This document shows positions 25,101 to 34,973 of a DNA stretch of 64,000 nt, piece by piece. Every line of letters begins with the position of its first letter. The stretch's first letter is position 1. The stretch is from the NCBI GenBank assembly GCA_011503125.2, contig WWBZ02000082.1:1798001-1862000 (forward strand). Reading direction: 5' to 3'. Below the pieces are notes generated by a model that had not been told where the DNA came from, ran no database searches, and saw only the letters and a list, made by a program, of their open reading frames with translations. The position numbers were made by a program, and so were the translations under genes. Origin of the DNA: Botryosphaeria dothidea. Lineage: Eukaryota; Ascomycota; Dothideomycetes; Botryosphaeriales; Botryosphaeriaceae.

Positions 25101-26747
25101 TTCTCTGGCCATTCACTCCTTTCGAGTATTTGCGGAATATGTGGGATCATGCGTCGGTATCGTTTGACTGGCTGATAATTGTGCTTTGCTTTCTTCATGT
25201 CAACAATTTCTTGTCTCATGCATCATCGACGCACCACTCACCAACTGCATTTGTTGTTGCTTCCACTCTACATGCTCATATCATCCAACATCCAATGTAT
25301 GCATCCAAAAGGTAGATTCTGATGTAGTACAAACCAAACAATGAGACTCGCATTACCAAATCTTTCTCTTTTGCCATGCTGAATTTGAATTTCTGGGGTT
25401 GCGCAAACGACACAACATAAAGGTGGCATGGACTGTTTCCGCAAGCTGTCGGCCGGTCGCATGGATGTACCGAGGTTGTCATTGATGCCGTGCTACGAAT
25501 GATCTTATCGGAGAGGAGCAACAATGTTCGATTGGAGCCAATGTTGCAGCGATGCAGTAGCGAAATAGAGAAGAGAGAGTGGGAGGTAAGGTACATGAGT
25601 AGTGAAGACAAGCTTTTTACCACCCAATCACCCTAATGTCGCGAATACGAAGCAGCGACGGGGATCGCGGTTGTGCGGATCGAAGATGCACCTGGCCAGC
25701 GGCGGCTCAAAGCTTCGGTCTCGTTCCGACCATGTGGGGAAAATGGTGAGAGAAAGCGATGAGGAGGCTGGTGTTTCATCCCGCCATGCTTGACCCGCCT
25801 TTTTTCCTTTTCCTTCCGCTCTCGCTTCTACACATGAATGGGGACGCGGAAGTCCATTTTTAGCCTTGGATCTTTGGTGGACCCTCTCTCTCTCTCTCAC
25901 CTGCTATGAGTTCCCCTGCATTTCTCAGAAAAGGCCCACCACTTCCCCGACACATGCTCAGACAATGCATGAGGTTGTTGCGACGGGCTGAGTTGGGGCC
26001 AATAGATTGCATGCTTAATTAAATCTTCGGCCTTAAATAAACGTCTTTTCAAAAGGTGCTGCTCTTCGTCTCTCATGATCATTCCAGCCTTCGCCTTTCC
26101 CTACCTCTCCTCACGCAACGATTTCTCTCGGGATTCAACGTATATGCGGCTGTGTTGCGCAACGGTGGTGCGAAGACGTGACTGCAGCTGGATTGCTGTC
26201 GGTTCCACTTTCTCAGCTTTCACGTCAGGGAAACAGGCGCATGCGCGACCTCAGGCTGTCGACAAGCTACCGTCAGCTGGGCGTTCCCAACAGAGGCTCG
26301 AGTCAATGGCAGAATTATGAGAACGAAGATGGCAGCTCCGCCGGGCCAAATGCTGTTGACCGCTCAGCAGAAAACGTTCACAGAGATGGGGAATATCAGG
26401 GTTGATGAATTACTAGAGTTGAGATTTTACTTATTCATGTCTTCCGCTGGAACTGAGCGTCGAGCGGTGCTATCACTATAGCTCTGTTACCATACAGCGA
26501 GTGGTAAGTGATAGCTATCGTACACCTGCCAGTCTTATTTCTCCGCTTGTCCTCTCCTCGTCCTTTTTTCCCCTTTGTTCTCAGGAGCCAGTCCTGTTTC
26601 CCTCTCGTGTCAATTTCCTTTTTCTTGATGCTCACAAAGAGCTATTTGTGGTATCGTTCCCTTGATGCAAGTAAAAAACAAAAAAACGCCATATCGATGC
26701 TGATCACACGCTCTCGTCCCGCTCTCTCATCATTTCACCACCCTCTC
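25101..26747. other. Convergent intergenic region
   Basis: 1.65 kb between the 3' ends of the wall-protein gene and the rvt gene. It holds only short frames without domains plus a (CT)n microsatellite at 25884-25898. Confidence 0.45.
25884..25898. repeat. (CT)n microsatellite
   Basis: About seven uninterrupted CT dinucleotides in an intergenic region. Confidence 0.7.
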
Positions 26748-29585
26748 TTATCCCTGCCACCTGACTTTCTCACTGCGCAGAATGCTGATGAGTCCCAACG
26801 GCAGCAGACCCTTCTCGCAGATGGCCAGACCACCGAACCGCTTTTCCGTCTCGCCAAAGTAGAGCGAAACTATCCACCGCCAATACGGCTTCAGATCACC
26901 CCAGGTGACACCAAAGCCGGCGGTATTGTACGTTCCGGTAGGAAGCCTCCTCATCGCCGAGACGACCATGTGGGTGGAGTCGACCATGGCTTCTTCCGTC
27001 GGCTCGAGGAGCTGCGAGTACGCGACGCTCAGTTGGTCGGACGTCTGCTCGGAGAAGCGCATGTACTCGTCCAAGCTCATGAACGACTCGCCCTCGAGAT
27101 TCTTTGGCGTCGTCTCGTCAACTGGCACCTCTCCAGCCTCGAAACTCTCCTTGGCCTCATCGTAAGCTTCCTTCTCATGCAAAAGGGCCTGTTCGAGATC
27201 TTTTGCTGGGTTCTTACGCGAGGACTCTCGCATCGCGTACAGCCGGATGAACGGGTTCAACAAGCCAAGGCCACCCAGCTCGACCGGGAAGTAGAAGAAG
27301 GCATCCGGAATGGGACGTCCGCAACTGATGGCCGTGGCTCCAGCGAAACGCTCAGTGATGATTCCGCGAAGGTGCTCAGCAACATTTTCAGCGCCCGACT
27401 CAGTAAAGAGGGAGCGCTGGATACGTTCGAATGTCTCGATGCACATGTCGAGGTGTTTGCGGCCAAGGCAAGAAGCTGGCTGTCCGAAGTTGGTCGTGAA
27501 GAAGCGTGCAACGTAGCTATTCCAAGCTTGCACCCAGGCAAAGACGCTGCGGCACGCCTCTAACTGGCGCTTGAGCTCCTTGATGTGCTCAACGACCTGC
27601 TCCTGGTCGATGACCCAACGACGCTCTTTGGTATCGAGCTTCAAGAAGCCCCATCGAATCGTACCCCGTGGGAGCGACTTGTGCAAGGGCGCTAGAGCCT
27701 GCTTCTCGGAACTCACCACTTTCGCAGCCGCCGTTTTGTCCTCATTCAACTGCAAACCCGTAACCTTCGTGAACTCCTGCAGTGTCTGCCACGCTTTTAC
27801 GCAAGTGCTCTCCTGACCCCAAAACCACAAGTCGTCATGGAAACGGTACATCACAGCCCCACCAGTCTTGCGGTGAACAGCAAAGTCCAGACAGAAGAGG
27901 ACCGACTCTCCCAGAGCATCTGCGAGCACATGACCCATGGGGATGCCATTCTTGCGGACCTTGGGCTCGGCGCCAGGGCCATCCTGAGTGAAGACAAGTG
28001 GAGCTGCTAGGAACTTCTTGATGAAATCCAGCCAGCGCTTGTCGAGATTGAAGTACTCGAGGACGGTGTACATAGTGTCATGTGGAATGGAAGGGCCGAA
28101 CCACTTGAAATCACTGGTAAAAACCGTGAAGTCGCCGTAGAGCTTCGTATTGACGAGCATTTCGGTTGTGACCAGGCGGAGCAATGACTGCTTGATTTCA
28201 AGAGGATGCTTGGTATTGTCATCTGCGTCCGAGGCGTCATCCCCGTACTCGCGATTTCCTTCTTCCACTGTCGTAGGCATCTGCGTCATGAACCAATCAT
28301 CCCGGAAGGTCGACCTCCGGAGCTCACGCACAGACTGCCCATGAGCCTGCACATTCTTCTTGCCGAGGAAGTAGTGACGTCGCTGCCTGTCCACTCTGGT
28401 CATTGCGCGGTAAGGAGCTTGAACCCAGGCGCCGGAGTTGAAATGTGCATGAAAAGCGTTTCTTAGCATGACAGCTAGATGGGCACCGATAACGTGGATC
28501 AGAATTGCCGTGTGGATTTCCTCGTCCATGTAGGCCCGATACTTGCCATTCAGCTGACGGCGCAACAGGACGGGTACGGGGCCAGGCCAATCCCAGCTCT
28601 TCAAGGAGTCGAGGTCCATACGTAGAACATCAACCATCTCCTTGATCACCTCTGAACGTGACTGGAGATCGACGAGTACTTCACGTTTAGGTCCGGTGAA
28701 GAGATCAGCCTTCAAGATACCCTTGATGGCTGAGTGGATAGTATCCTCAGTCACCGTGATGACTCCGTCCCAGTGTCCAATGTTGTAACGAAGCTGCTCC
28801 AAAGGAGTCTTCTGCGAACCCCTGGCCTTGGGGACGGGAATAAGAAGGTCGTCCAGATACTTCTTGATGGTGGCAGTGTCAATGGTGGGCTCGTCGAAGA
28901 TGAACTGTTCCAGAGTCTTGCGTTGCTCATGCATCTCCTCGCGTCCGATCATGTCAAACGAATCCAGATCGTCGCTCGGAGAGCGAGATTGAGTCTCGCG
29001 GACATCATCTTGAGCTTCTTCACTATGAGCATTCAGCTCCTTCATGGCATCGCTGGGCTTCTCGATCCACTCGGTGACCAGCCTTCCGAAGAGGTCGGCA
29101 TAGTTGTACTTGTCGGTCTGCATGTCCAGATTCTGTTCCAGCCAGGCGCGCCAATCGTTGAGAAGGGTCGTCGACACAGAAGGGTCATGACGAGCCTGCT
29201 CAAGAAACCTTTCGATATTCTTGACAGAGGACTCGCCTTGGTTGTACTGGATGCCATTCTTCTTGAATCCGGACATCAGTATGCGGACCTTCTCGGCGGC
29301 ATTGGGCTCCTTCTCGCAATCATGGAGGAGTCGGGCCTTCTGAGACTCAAACGACTGCTGGTGCTCGGCAAGCTTGGCGAGCTTGCGATCGGTAACATGA
29401 CGCAGGGTGGAAGTAACCGCGCCTCCTGACATTTTGTTGGACTTTGTGACACCGGAGAGGGACTGGGTTGAGCGCGTCGCAGGAAGAGGAATGAAAGGGG
29501 TGGGAGCAAAAGCACGACCTCTTCCGCGAAATAGACCTCTTGCTCTGGAGCTGGCCCTTCCTCTTCCGTTTCCTCTGAAGTCCAT
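26748..29585 (-). CDS. rvt: Reverse-transcriptase-related cellular protein (rvt family)
   Basis: One uninterrupted 945-residue frame. The N-terminus is an Arg/Gly-rich basic tail (RGNGRGR, RGLFRGRGR). The RT core is clear. Motif A is FTSDFKWFG with Asp492; motif B is GIPMGHVLADALGE (547-560); motif C is MYRFHDDLWFWG with the catalytic Asp pair at 584-585. Motif D is GLQLNEDKT (610-618) and motif E is IRWGFLKLD (643-651). An unusually long region (about 350-480) separates the early RT motifs from motif A. There is no endonuclease, RNase H, integrase or gag domain, and no flanking repeats. This is the layout of the single-copy cellular rvt genes of fungi and some bacteria (Neurospora crassa has one). 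Those proteins are reported to polymerise nucleotides, and the family is thought to be domesticated. It is not telomerase: no TEN or TRBD motifs were seen. The natural template and function are unknown. Confidence 0.9.
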   Translation of the reverse strand: MDFRGNGRGRASSRARGLFRGRGRAFAPTPFIPLPATRSTQSLSGVTKSNKMSGGAVTSTLRHVTDRKLAKLAEHQQSFESQKARLLHDCEKEPNAAEKVRILMSGFKKNGIQYNQGESSVKNIERFLEQARHDPSVSTTLLNDWRAWLEQNLDMQTDKYNYADLFGRLVTEWIEKPSDAMKELNAHSEEAQDDVRETQSRSPSDDLDSFDMIGREEMHEQRKTLEQFIFDEPTIDTATIKKYLDDLLIPVPKARGSQKTPLEQLRYNIGHWDGVITVTEDTIHSAIKGILKADLFTGPKREVLVDLQSRSEVIKEMVDVLRMDLDSLKSWDWPGPVPVLLRRQLNGKYRAYMDEEIHTAILIHVIGAHLAVMLRNAFHAHFNSGAWVQAPYRAMTRVDRQRRHYFLGKKNVQAHGQSVRELRRSTFRDDWFMTQMPTTVEEGNREYGDDASDADDNTKHPLEIKQSLLRLVTTEMLVNTKLYGDFTVFTSDFKWFGPSIPHDTMYTVLEYFNLDKRWLDFIKKFLAAPLVFTQDGPGAEPKVRKNGIPMGHVLADALGESVLFCLDFAVHRKTGGAVMYRFHDDLWFWGQESTCVKAWQTLQEFTKVTGLQLNEDKTAAAKVVSSEKQALAPLHKSLPRGTIRWGFLKLDTKERRWVIDQEQVVEHIKELKRQLEACRSVFAWVQAWNSYVARFFTTNFGQPASCLGRKHLDMCIETFERIQRSLFTESGAENVAEHLRGIITERFAGATAISCGRPIPDAFFYFPVELGGLGLLNPFIRLYAMRESSRKNPAKDLEQALLHEKEAYDEAKESFEAGEVPVDETTPKNLEGESFMSLDEYMRFSEQTSDQLSVAYSQLLEPTEEAMVDSTHMVVSAMRRLPTGTYNTAGFGVTWGDLKPYWRWIVSLYFGETEKRFGGLAICEKGLLPLGLISILRSEKVRWQG

Positions 29586-29705
29586 GTTAATGGCTGGGCG
29601 TGGCGGAGTCGCAGGAAGGGGGGTTCACCTTAGAGTCTGTGGGGAGAGCGAAGAAGAGATGAAGGTGTGATGGTGAGAGGGCAAGAAGATGCGGACGTTG
29701 GGCGG

Positions 29706-29713
29706 CTTATATG
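29706..29713 (-). promoter_or_regulatory. TATA-like element of rvt
   Basis: On the minus strand the sequence reads CATATAAG about 120 bp before the rvt ATG, a suitable spacing for a TATA box and short leader. Confidence 0.4.
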
Positions 29714-29799
29714 CTGGAGAAGCTGCGAGCTTGCTGCAGAGAAGCGGCGGCGCCGACAAACGGCGGAAAACTAAAGCGGACACCATGGAAGGATCGCCG

Positions 29800-29806
29800 T
29801 GAGTCA
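29800..29806. promoter_or_regulatory. CPC1/GCN4-type TGAGTCA site upstream of rvt
   Basis: A perfect TGA(G/C)TCA palindromic core lies about 215 bp upstream of the rvt ATG and about 90 bp upstream of its TATA-like element. This is the binding sequence of the bZIP factor CPC1/GCN4/CpcA that activates genes under amino-acid starvation. A single 7-bp match can occur by chance; its placement is what makes it notable. Confidence 0.4.
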
Positions 29807-30397
29807 ATGCGCAACAGGTGCCTTCCCCACAGTTGCCTGCTGCCTGCCTGGGGGTGCAGAGGCGATCTCCGCCGCAAATGGCTAGAAGCTGGAAGCAAAC
29901 TCACAAATTGCCCACGCCCGAAGTTGTCTGGCAGATGAGAAAAAAAGGGCAATCCGCAGAATAGGGTGGAAGGCAGATGCAGGATGAATACTTTGAGGTG
30001 CGTGTCATTGGGCTGTGGATCCCTGCGCCGATCGCCTGCTAGCGCGGCGTGAGTGGGTGTCAAACCAACACCGCCGCCGCCGTCGTCTTGTTCCTCTGAC
30101 ACCTCCCTCTTCGGTGTCACCTCTCAACCCACCCGGCCCTGTGCAAATCTTTTAGGCAGCTTCACGCCCGTGAGATAGAGAGGCTGCCTGGAGGTAATTT
30201 CTCGTCGATGGCGTCATACCTGATACCACGTCCTTGAGTTCTGCAGTTAGACCAGGTGTGTGTACGATTCAACGGGTATTCCGGCCAATAGCTTCGAATG
30301 TGGCCTTTCGGGAATTGGGGCTAATGTTTCTTTTATCTCCTGTTCCTCTTATGGTCTGGTACTGACTGTCTGAGGCTGAAATTCTGGACACGGCAGA

Positions 30398-31369
30398 ATG
30401 AAGTCATCGTCAGGCCTCTTTTCGAAATGCTGCTCTTTTCCTGGTATACGAAGAGTACCAATTGGAGCATATCTAACAGAGTGTACACCAGAAGTACATC
30501 GTCGTGCAGCTATTGCATGCTACTCCGCACCAAATCCGCGGCCTGGTGTGCCATTTACTCGTGAGAGACTCAACATTCAACCGACCATCCGACCCATACA
30601 ATTGCGCGCCTATGCTTCGCTCAGTGGCACCATCGCTCTCAGTCTTGATGAAGCCGCGCGTTCGGTAGCTGAACCACAAACCCTTGCCGGATGTCGCAGT
30701 GTACAGCTCAGCTTCTCGGACTGGCAAAGATGGAATGGAGCTACAAGCCGTCATGATCAAAGGTGCCACTCAAAACTATCACACGTCCTGGGTGCTCTTG
30801 ATTCAAGCCCATATGTCGACAGTGTTTTCCTGGCCCTGTCTGACATACTTGCCCTGCCACTTGAGAGCCGGGTCCTCCCCAATCGCCGAGACCGGACACC
30901 TGTTACTATTCTCGCTTCACTTGCCATCGAGGTTGAGCCCAGTGATCTCGGAGTATGGGGTCTCCCTCACTATCCGTCTTTCAGTATTCGGGAACCAGCT
31001 GTTATGAAAATTGTGCAGGAGGCGAGGAAATACAACGGAAATGCAAGTGCATGGCATCGGGTCATTGCAAGATCGGGCCCAACTTACCAGGCATTTGATT
31101 TCACGGCTTCCTTCCACTCCCGCTCCAGGATTGACAGCACAACACAGTCCACGGCTCTCGTCGACTTTGGTCCTTACGGCTCGGAAAGGTACAGAACCGA
31201 AGACCTGGACATTCTCAGCATCTGTTTCGCCGATGATATGGCTCACAACGCGAAATGCTTCAAGCATGGTCACAAGTGGCACCCTTACTTGTATGAAGAG
31301 CTCAAGAGGCGGAATCGTGGGGTCGTGAGCTCAAAGCTCGACAATTCCACAGGCAAAGGCGGAAATTAA
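30398..31369 (+). CDS. Hypothetical protein
   Basis: A continuous 323-residue frame from ATG 30398 to TAA 31367. I recognise no domain, transmembrane segment or repeat. The N-terminus (MKSSSGLFSKCCSFPGIRRV) is basic and lacks acidic residues, which could suggest mitochondrial targeting. The C-terminal part contains a Cys/His/Trp-containing segment (NAKCFKHGHKWHPYLYEELK). The length of the open frame is the main support; it may be lineage-specific. Confidence 0.5.
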   Translation: MKSSSGLFSKCCSFPGIRRVPIGAYLTECTPEVHRRAAIACYSAPNPRPGVPFTRERLNIQPTIRPIQLRAYASLSGTIALSLDEAARSVAEPQTLAGCRSVQLSFSDWQRWNGATSRHDQRCHSKLSHVLGALDSSPYVDSVFLALSDILALPLESRVLPNRRDRTPVTILASLAIEVEPSDLGVWGLPHYPSFSIREPAVMKIVQEARKYNGNASAWHRVIARSGPTYQAFDFTASFHSRSRIDSTTQSTALVDFGPYGSERYRTEDLDILSICFADDMAHNAKCFKHGHKWHPYLYEELKRRNRGVVSSKLDNSTGKGGN

Positions 31370-31870
31370 TTCTTTGCTCACAAGACAAGACCCCGTTCTT
31401 CACCAGCTTTACAAATATTTCATCTGAGTGGAGAAGAACCAACATCCATCTGCGCTTCGCCTTTTTTTCAAGTCGGAACTCGTACGGTTAATGCCACTGG
31501 TTTAAAAAAATTCTGTGAACCGTTTCCTAAATAGCCTATCAGATCGCATGACGATCACTACACGGAGGTCTACTATATACATAGCAAGAGTCTTCCACAT
31601 CAAAATCCGAGGACATGACCGGGCTGAATTACAGTGAGGCTTCGGTTTCTTCAAGAGTGGGAAAACTGCGGCAGGCTTGATGCTCTCGGCTAAAGAGGGC
31701 CGCACAGAACGCTCGGGCCAGTCTGTCCGAGAAGCTTCCCCACTGTCTCTCTCAAAGCCCCTCGCGCGCAATTCTTCACGCCATGAAGACGCTGGTATTC
31801 TGTAGTGCAAACTTGCAATGGTTTGGACACGGTACAATTGGGAAACAGGCGACATTCACCATCAGGTTAC

Positions 31871-32016
31871 GGGGGCGTGGCGCAACGGTAGCGGTAAGTT
31901 TCCAATAGGTCGTCCAATCGGCACAACTCAACGTACTAATTCTCCTCATAGCGTCAGATTCCAGATCCATTCTTGGAGTATCCTGAAGGTTATGCGTTCA
32001 AATCGCATCGTCCTCA
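31871..32016 (+). tRNA. tRNA-Trp (CCA) with anticodon-loop intron and D-arm insertion
   Basis: Acceptor arm GGGGGCG (31871-31877) pairs with CGTCCTC (32009-32015), followed by discriminator A. The A box TGGCGCAACGG (31878-31888) and B-box region GTTCAAATC match Pol III consensus. The T stem ATGCG/CGCAT is perfect. The anticodon loop reads TTCCAG (CCA = Trp), followed by a normal pre-tRNA intron of about 16 nt (about 31965-31980) whose TGG can pair with the anticodon. The D arm is closed only if 58 nt (31894-31951) are removed. Then GCG+C pairs with GCGC. Without this the tRNA cannot fold. T-rich runs follow directly (TTTT, TTTTT, TTTTTT), as expected for Pol III termination. One A-C mismatch may remain at the top of the anticodon stem, depending on the exact intron ends. 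Confidence 0.82.
31894..31951 (+). other. 58-nt spliceosomal-intron-like insertion in the tRNA D arm
   Basis: The insert starts with a perfect donor GTAAGT, contains TACTAAT at 31934-31940 and ends CATAG. The branch A to 3' AG distance is 12 nt. These are the three standard signals of a fungal spliceosomal intron. It separates tRNA positions 24 and 25 exactly, and its removal restores the D stem. Confidence 0.7.
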
Positions 32017-32757
32017 TTTTCTTTTTGTTCTTTTTTGCTCGTAAGTTGCATGCTCTCCGTGGGTTGCAAATGACTCTCCTCCGCGGTCCCAAGTGGAGAC
32101 CAGCCGGTCTAGGCTCGAATGCTCCGTTAGCTCGTGGCCAAGCGAAGGACAATAGGCCGAGGGCAGTGGCTTTTGGAACCCGTCTCGTGGCACGTGAGGC
32201 AGGAAAGAAAGGGTAGAAGAATTGCGATGCATGCTCAGTCGAAGCATTGTTCGGGATGCAAGTCTGTGAAGAACTGAGGACATCGATATCCGGACAAATT
32301 GGTGCTTGAAAACCCCCGCGTGCATATTTACACTAACTGCCGCAGCATCTTCTTTTGGACATTGAACGGATCTCATAAACAGCACAGTTGCCTCCGAAGC
32401 GCACGGAATTCCTAGGGGCTCCACTGATGAGGGGCTACGCCGTCTGATCTTTGTCGTATGTTGACCGAAGAATGTGAGAAGAATGGAACCACTCTGAAGG
32501 CTGATAGCGAGCCTGAACCCGAAACCTCATCATTGGCGCTGACGTAGCATCGAGATCAGGGGACTGAGATGCAAAAGGAGAATCGGAGACCCAGGCGTCC
32601 ACGTCGGAACCCAAACCAAGCCCCGCATGACTAAGCCGCCCACATCCACTTGCACCCGTCTCTCCACAGATCAGACGACCAACCAGAATCATCAAGCAAT
32701 CAACACCAGTACATTATCATTGCTGGCAAGCTCCTCTTTCAAGTTGGGAGTGTCCTC

Positions 32758-32776
32758 CAACGGTAGCGCGTTAGAT
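32758..32776 (+). other. Uninterrupted tRNA D-arm-like relic
   Basis: A 19-nt stretch matches the spliced tRNA-Trp sequence (loop, D-stem 3' strand and start of the anticodon stem) with one difference, and has no 58-nt insert. No acceptor, T arm or B box accompanies it, so it is at most a fragment. Confidence 0.3.
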
Positions 32777-33609
32777 CGGGCCCATCTGCACAGAATCCCG
32801 CTCGGCATGCCTCACAATCCATAAGCACAATGCCCCTGTTGCCATTGACGAAGTTTGAGAGCATATAGTTCATGAGGAATAGAGATTGATGTGATCCTCT
32901 TGAAGTGGTCTCGTGCAATACTCGGAGTGCGTTGGGTGACCAGCCTAAAGAGTGTCTTTTTTTTCTCCTTTGAAACATTACAGTTGGACTACATTTTTGT
33001 AGGCGGTGGGATCTTGCATCTTGATAGTCTGCAGCAACTGGGTGATTGCGTGGATACGACTTTTGGACTTTGCCAGCATCCAACGAAGACGTGTAGGAAG
33101 AGCAGGGGACTACTAAGAATGTGCACGATATGAGCAGGTATCTGCGGATATTTCGTTCCTCGTGACATTTGAAGAAATCCGAAGGTGGCGTAATTGATGA
33201 GCAGAATAGGTATACAAGTGCGGTGAAGTGAAGGCAAGCTACTACGGCCTTTGACCGTTCCGTTCCTTTAAGTTCCGCATCCAACGGGTACAAGAAACGG
33301 GGACATTTCCCACAGTAAAGTGGCATTCAGTATCAGATTACTCCTCCGGATAGAGCTGGCTCCAACTGATCAAATTGACGCTTGAAAAATAAGTTAGGAG
33401 GAACACACAGGTCTTGCATTCGCAGGCAGACCCGGGGTGCGACACTACACTTTTAGCTATGGCTACCCTTGAAAACTTCTAGTATTATCTGTAACAATGC
33501 CTCTTTGGGCGTATTATAGCAGCGGCTTTGTCTTATAACTGGTTCTTGAATTAACTCATGCATAGCAAGATCTACAAACTACAAAGACGACTGTCAATCG
33601 AGACTGAAG

Positions 33610-34973
33610 TTAAAATTCATCAACCATACTCTTCTCCCCATCCTTGAACAAATCAATATAATCCGTCCGCCCATCCACCAGCTTTGGAAAATTCAACCGC
33701 GTACTCCACCGAATGTTCTTCGTGTATGCCCGTTCGTTGTACCCGTCGCCGTGATCCGAGATGTCGCTGTACGCCAGCTTGGAGCCGACCGGGCGGTGGT
33801 GCTGGAACAGCTGCGGCTGGACGGTCAGACATGTGCGGATGGGCCGGTCGTCCACGCCGTCGCAGATGGAGCGGAACATCATGTCCGTGTTGCCGCTCAT
33901 GCGCCGCACGCCCAGCTCGTAGAGGAAGCGGCGCGCGCCCGGCTGCGAGATGCCGTACGCCAGCGTGCAGATGCCTACGCGCGCCCGCGACACCACCCGC
34001 GTGTGCGCCGGGTACTCGCGCTGCAGCTCGTCCGTGCCGTACTGCTTGTCGATGTGCTGCGGCTCCGGCACCGTCGCGTCGTCTGGGATGACGACGCGGC
34101 CGAGAGGAGCGTTCTCGTCGCTAGCGCGGGGGAAGCGGACGCCGCAGTGGCCTAGCCAGAGAATGTCTCATCTGTCGAGGTCTCCGTAGGGAGAGGTTGA
34201 AGGAACTGTTGTGCGGTCCTCTCCAAGGATGAAATTTTCAGGCACTTGACCCGCGGCTGGCCGGGGGTACGTAGGATCTAAAAATCGTTCTGGAGTTCCG
34301 GGAAGAGGTTGGAGAAGCAGGCGCGATGCTCTTGCAAAGTCGTGCATCTGTGATTTGATGCGAACGTCCCAGTCCGAGTCATCTTCAAGGACCAATGCTG
34401 AAGTGATATTTTCTTCCACGATTCTGTTGCTTGTCAGTCTTTGCTCAGTATTTGAATTCCGGGGTGTCCATAACAGAGACAGCCTCTTGGAGAAGATAGT
34501 CTCATCATAACAGCATGCTTTTCGATCACTTACTTCCTGATAACATTAATATGAGCACGCCAGGCGCCCAAATTTCCTTTCTTGAGACCCACCTCCTTGG
34601 CGCCAGGGGGAAGTGTCTTCTCCTCAACCTCGGTGACGCCATCCACATACTCGATTTGTAGATCCGAAAAAGAAGCAGCTAATGACATTGAATCACGATG
34701 ATCCGTACGTGAGGGGAGGTTAATGACAAAGATTTTTTGGAACTACAGGATCAGTCAGTTTACAGGGCCTGGATCACGACATGATATACATACACCAAGT
34801 GTCTTATTGTGTACAATTTGAAGAATTTCAGAATGACTCGGCTTAGACGACGTCTTTGCGAAGGGTGGAGGTGGTAAAGTAGTCTGACTGAAGGTAAAGA
34901 AGAGAAAGGTGAGGATAGCAATGCTGCCTGCGCCAGCCAACGCACTGCGGATGTGAAAGGGATGGACAGACAT
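33610..34973 (-). pseudogene. GT25 glycosyltransferase interrupted by an in-frame TGA
   Basis: Three exons, 34973-34794, 34742-34534 and 34423-33610, about 400 codons, with consistent splice phases. The protein begins with a type II membrane anchor (about residues 14-30) and shows GT25 blocks: KIFVINLPSRTDHRDSM, GNLGAWRAHINVIR, TSALVLEDDSDWD (acidic LEDD motif), LWLGHCG, TLAYGISQPGARRFLYEL and GVDDRPIRTC. Fungal GT25 proteins are Golgi-type glycosyltransferases related to collagen galactosyltransferases. Codon TGA at 34170-34168 falls where the family usually has Trp (LDR-stop-DILWLGHCG). The frame continues open for another 185 codons, so the gene is otherwise intact. It may be a recent null allele, a sequencing error, or recoded. 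Gene identity is firm; functionality is open. Confidence 0.8.

Larger units (their letters stand above)
29586..30397. other. Divergent promoter region of rvt and the 30398 gene
   Basis: 812 bp containing the rvt TATA-like element and the TGAGTCA site listed separately. No further gene-like signal was seen. Confidence 0.45.
31370..33609. other. Intergenic region holding the tRNA-Trp gene
   Basis: 2.2 kb between two protein genes. It contains the tRNA-Trp gene at 31871-32016 and a D-arm-like relic at 32758-32776; the rest shows no coding signal. Confidence 0.45.

Noticed and set aside
26508..27563. 351-residue plus-strand frame
   Set aside because: It largely lies antisense to the rvt coding region, which has clear RT motifs.
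26748..29585. LINE retrotransposon, group II intron or telomerase
   Set aside because: No endonuclease, maturase, RNase H, poly(A) tail, target duplications or TERT-specific motifs; the sequence fits the cellular rvt class better.
32911..32964. 5S-rRNA-like 3' fragment (GTTGGGTGACCA followed by a T run)
   Set aside because: Only about 12 nt resemble 5S; the rest of a 5S gene is missing.
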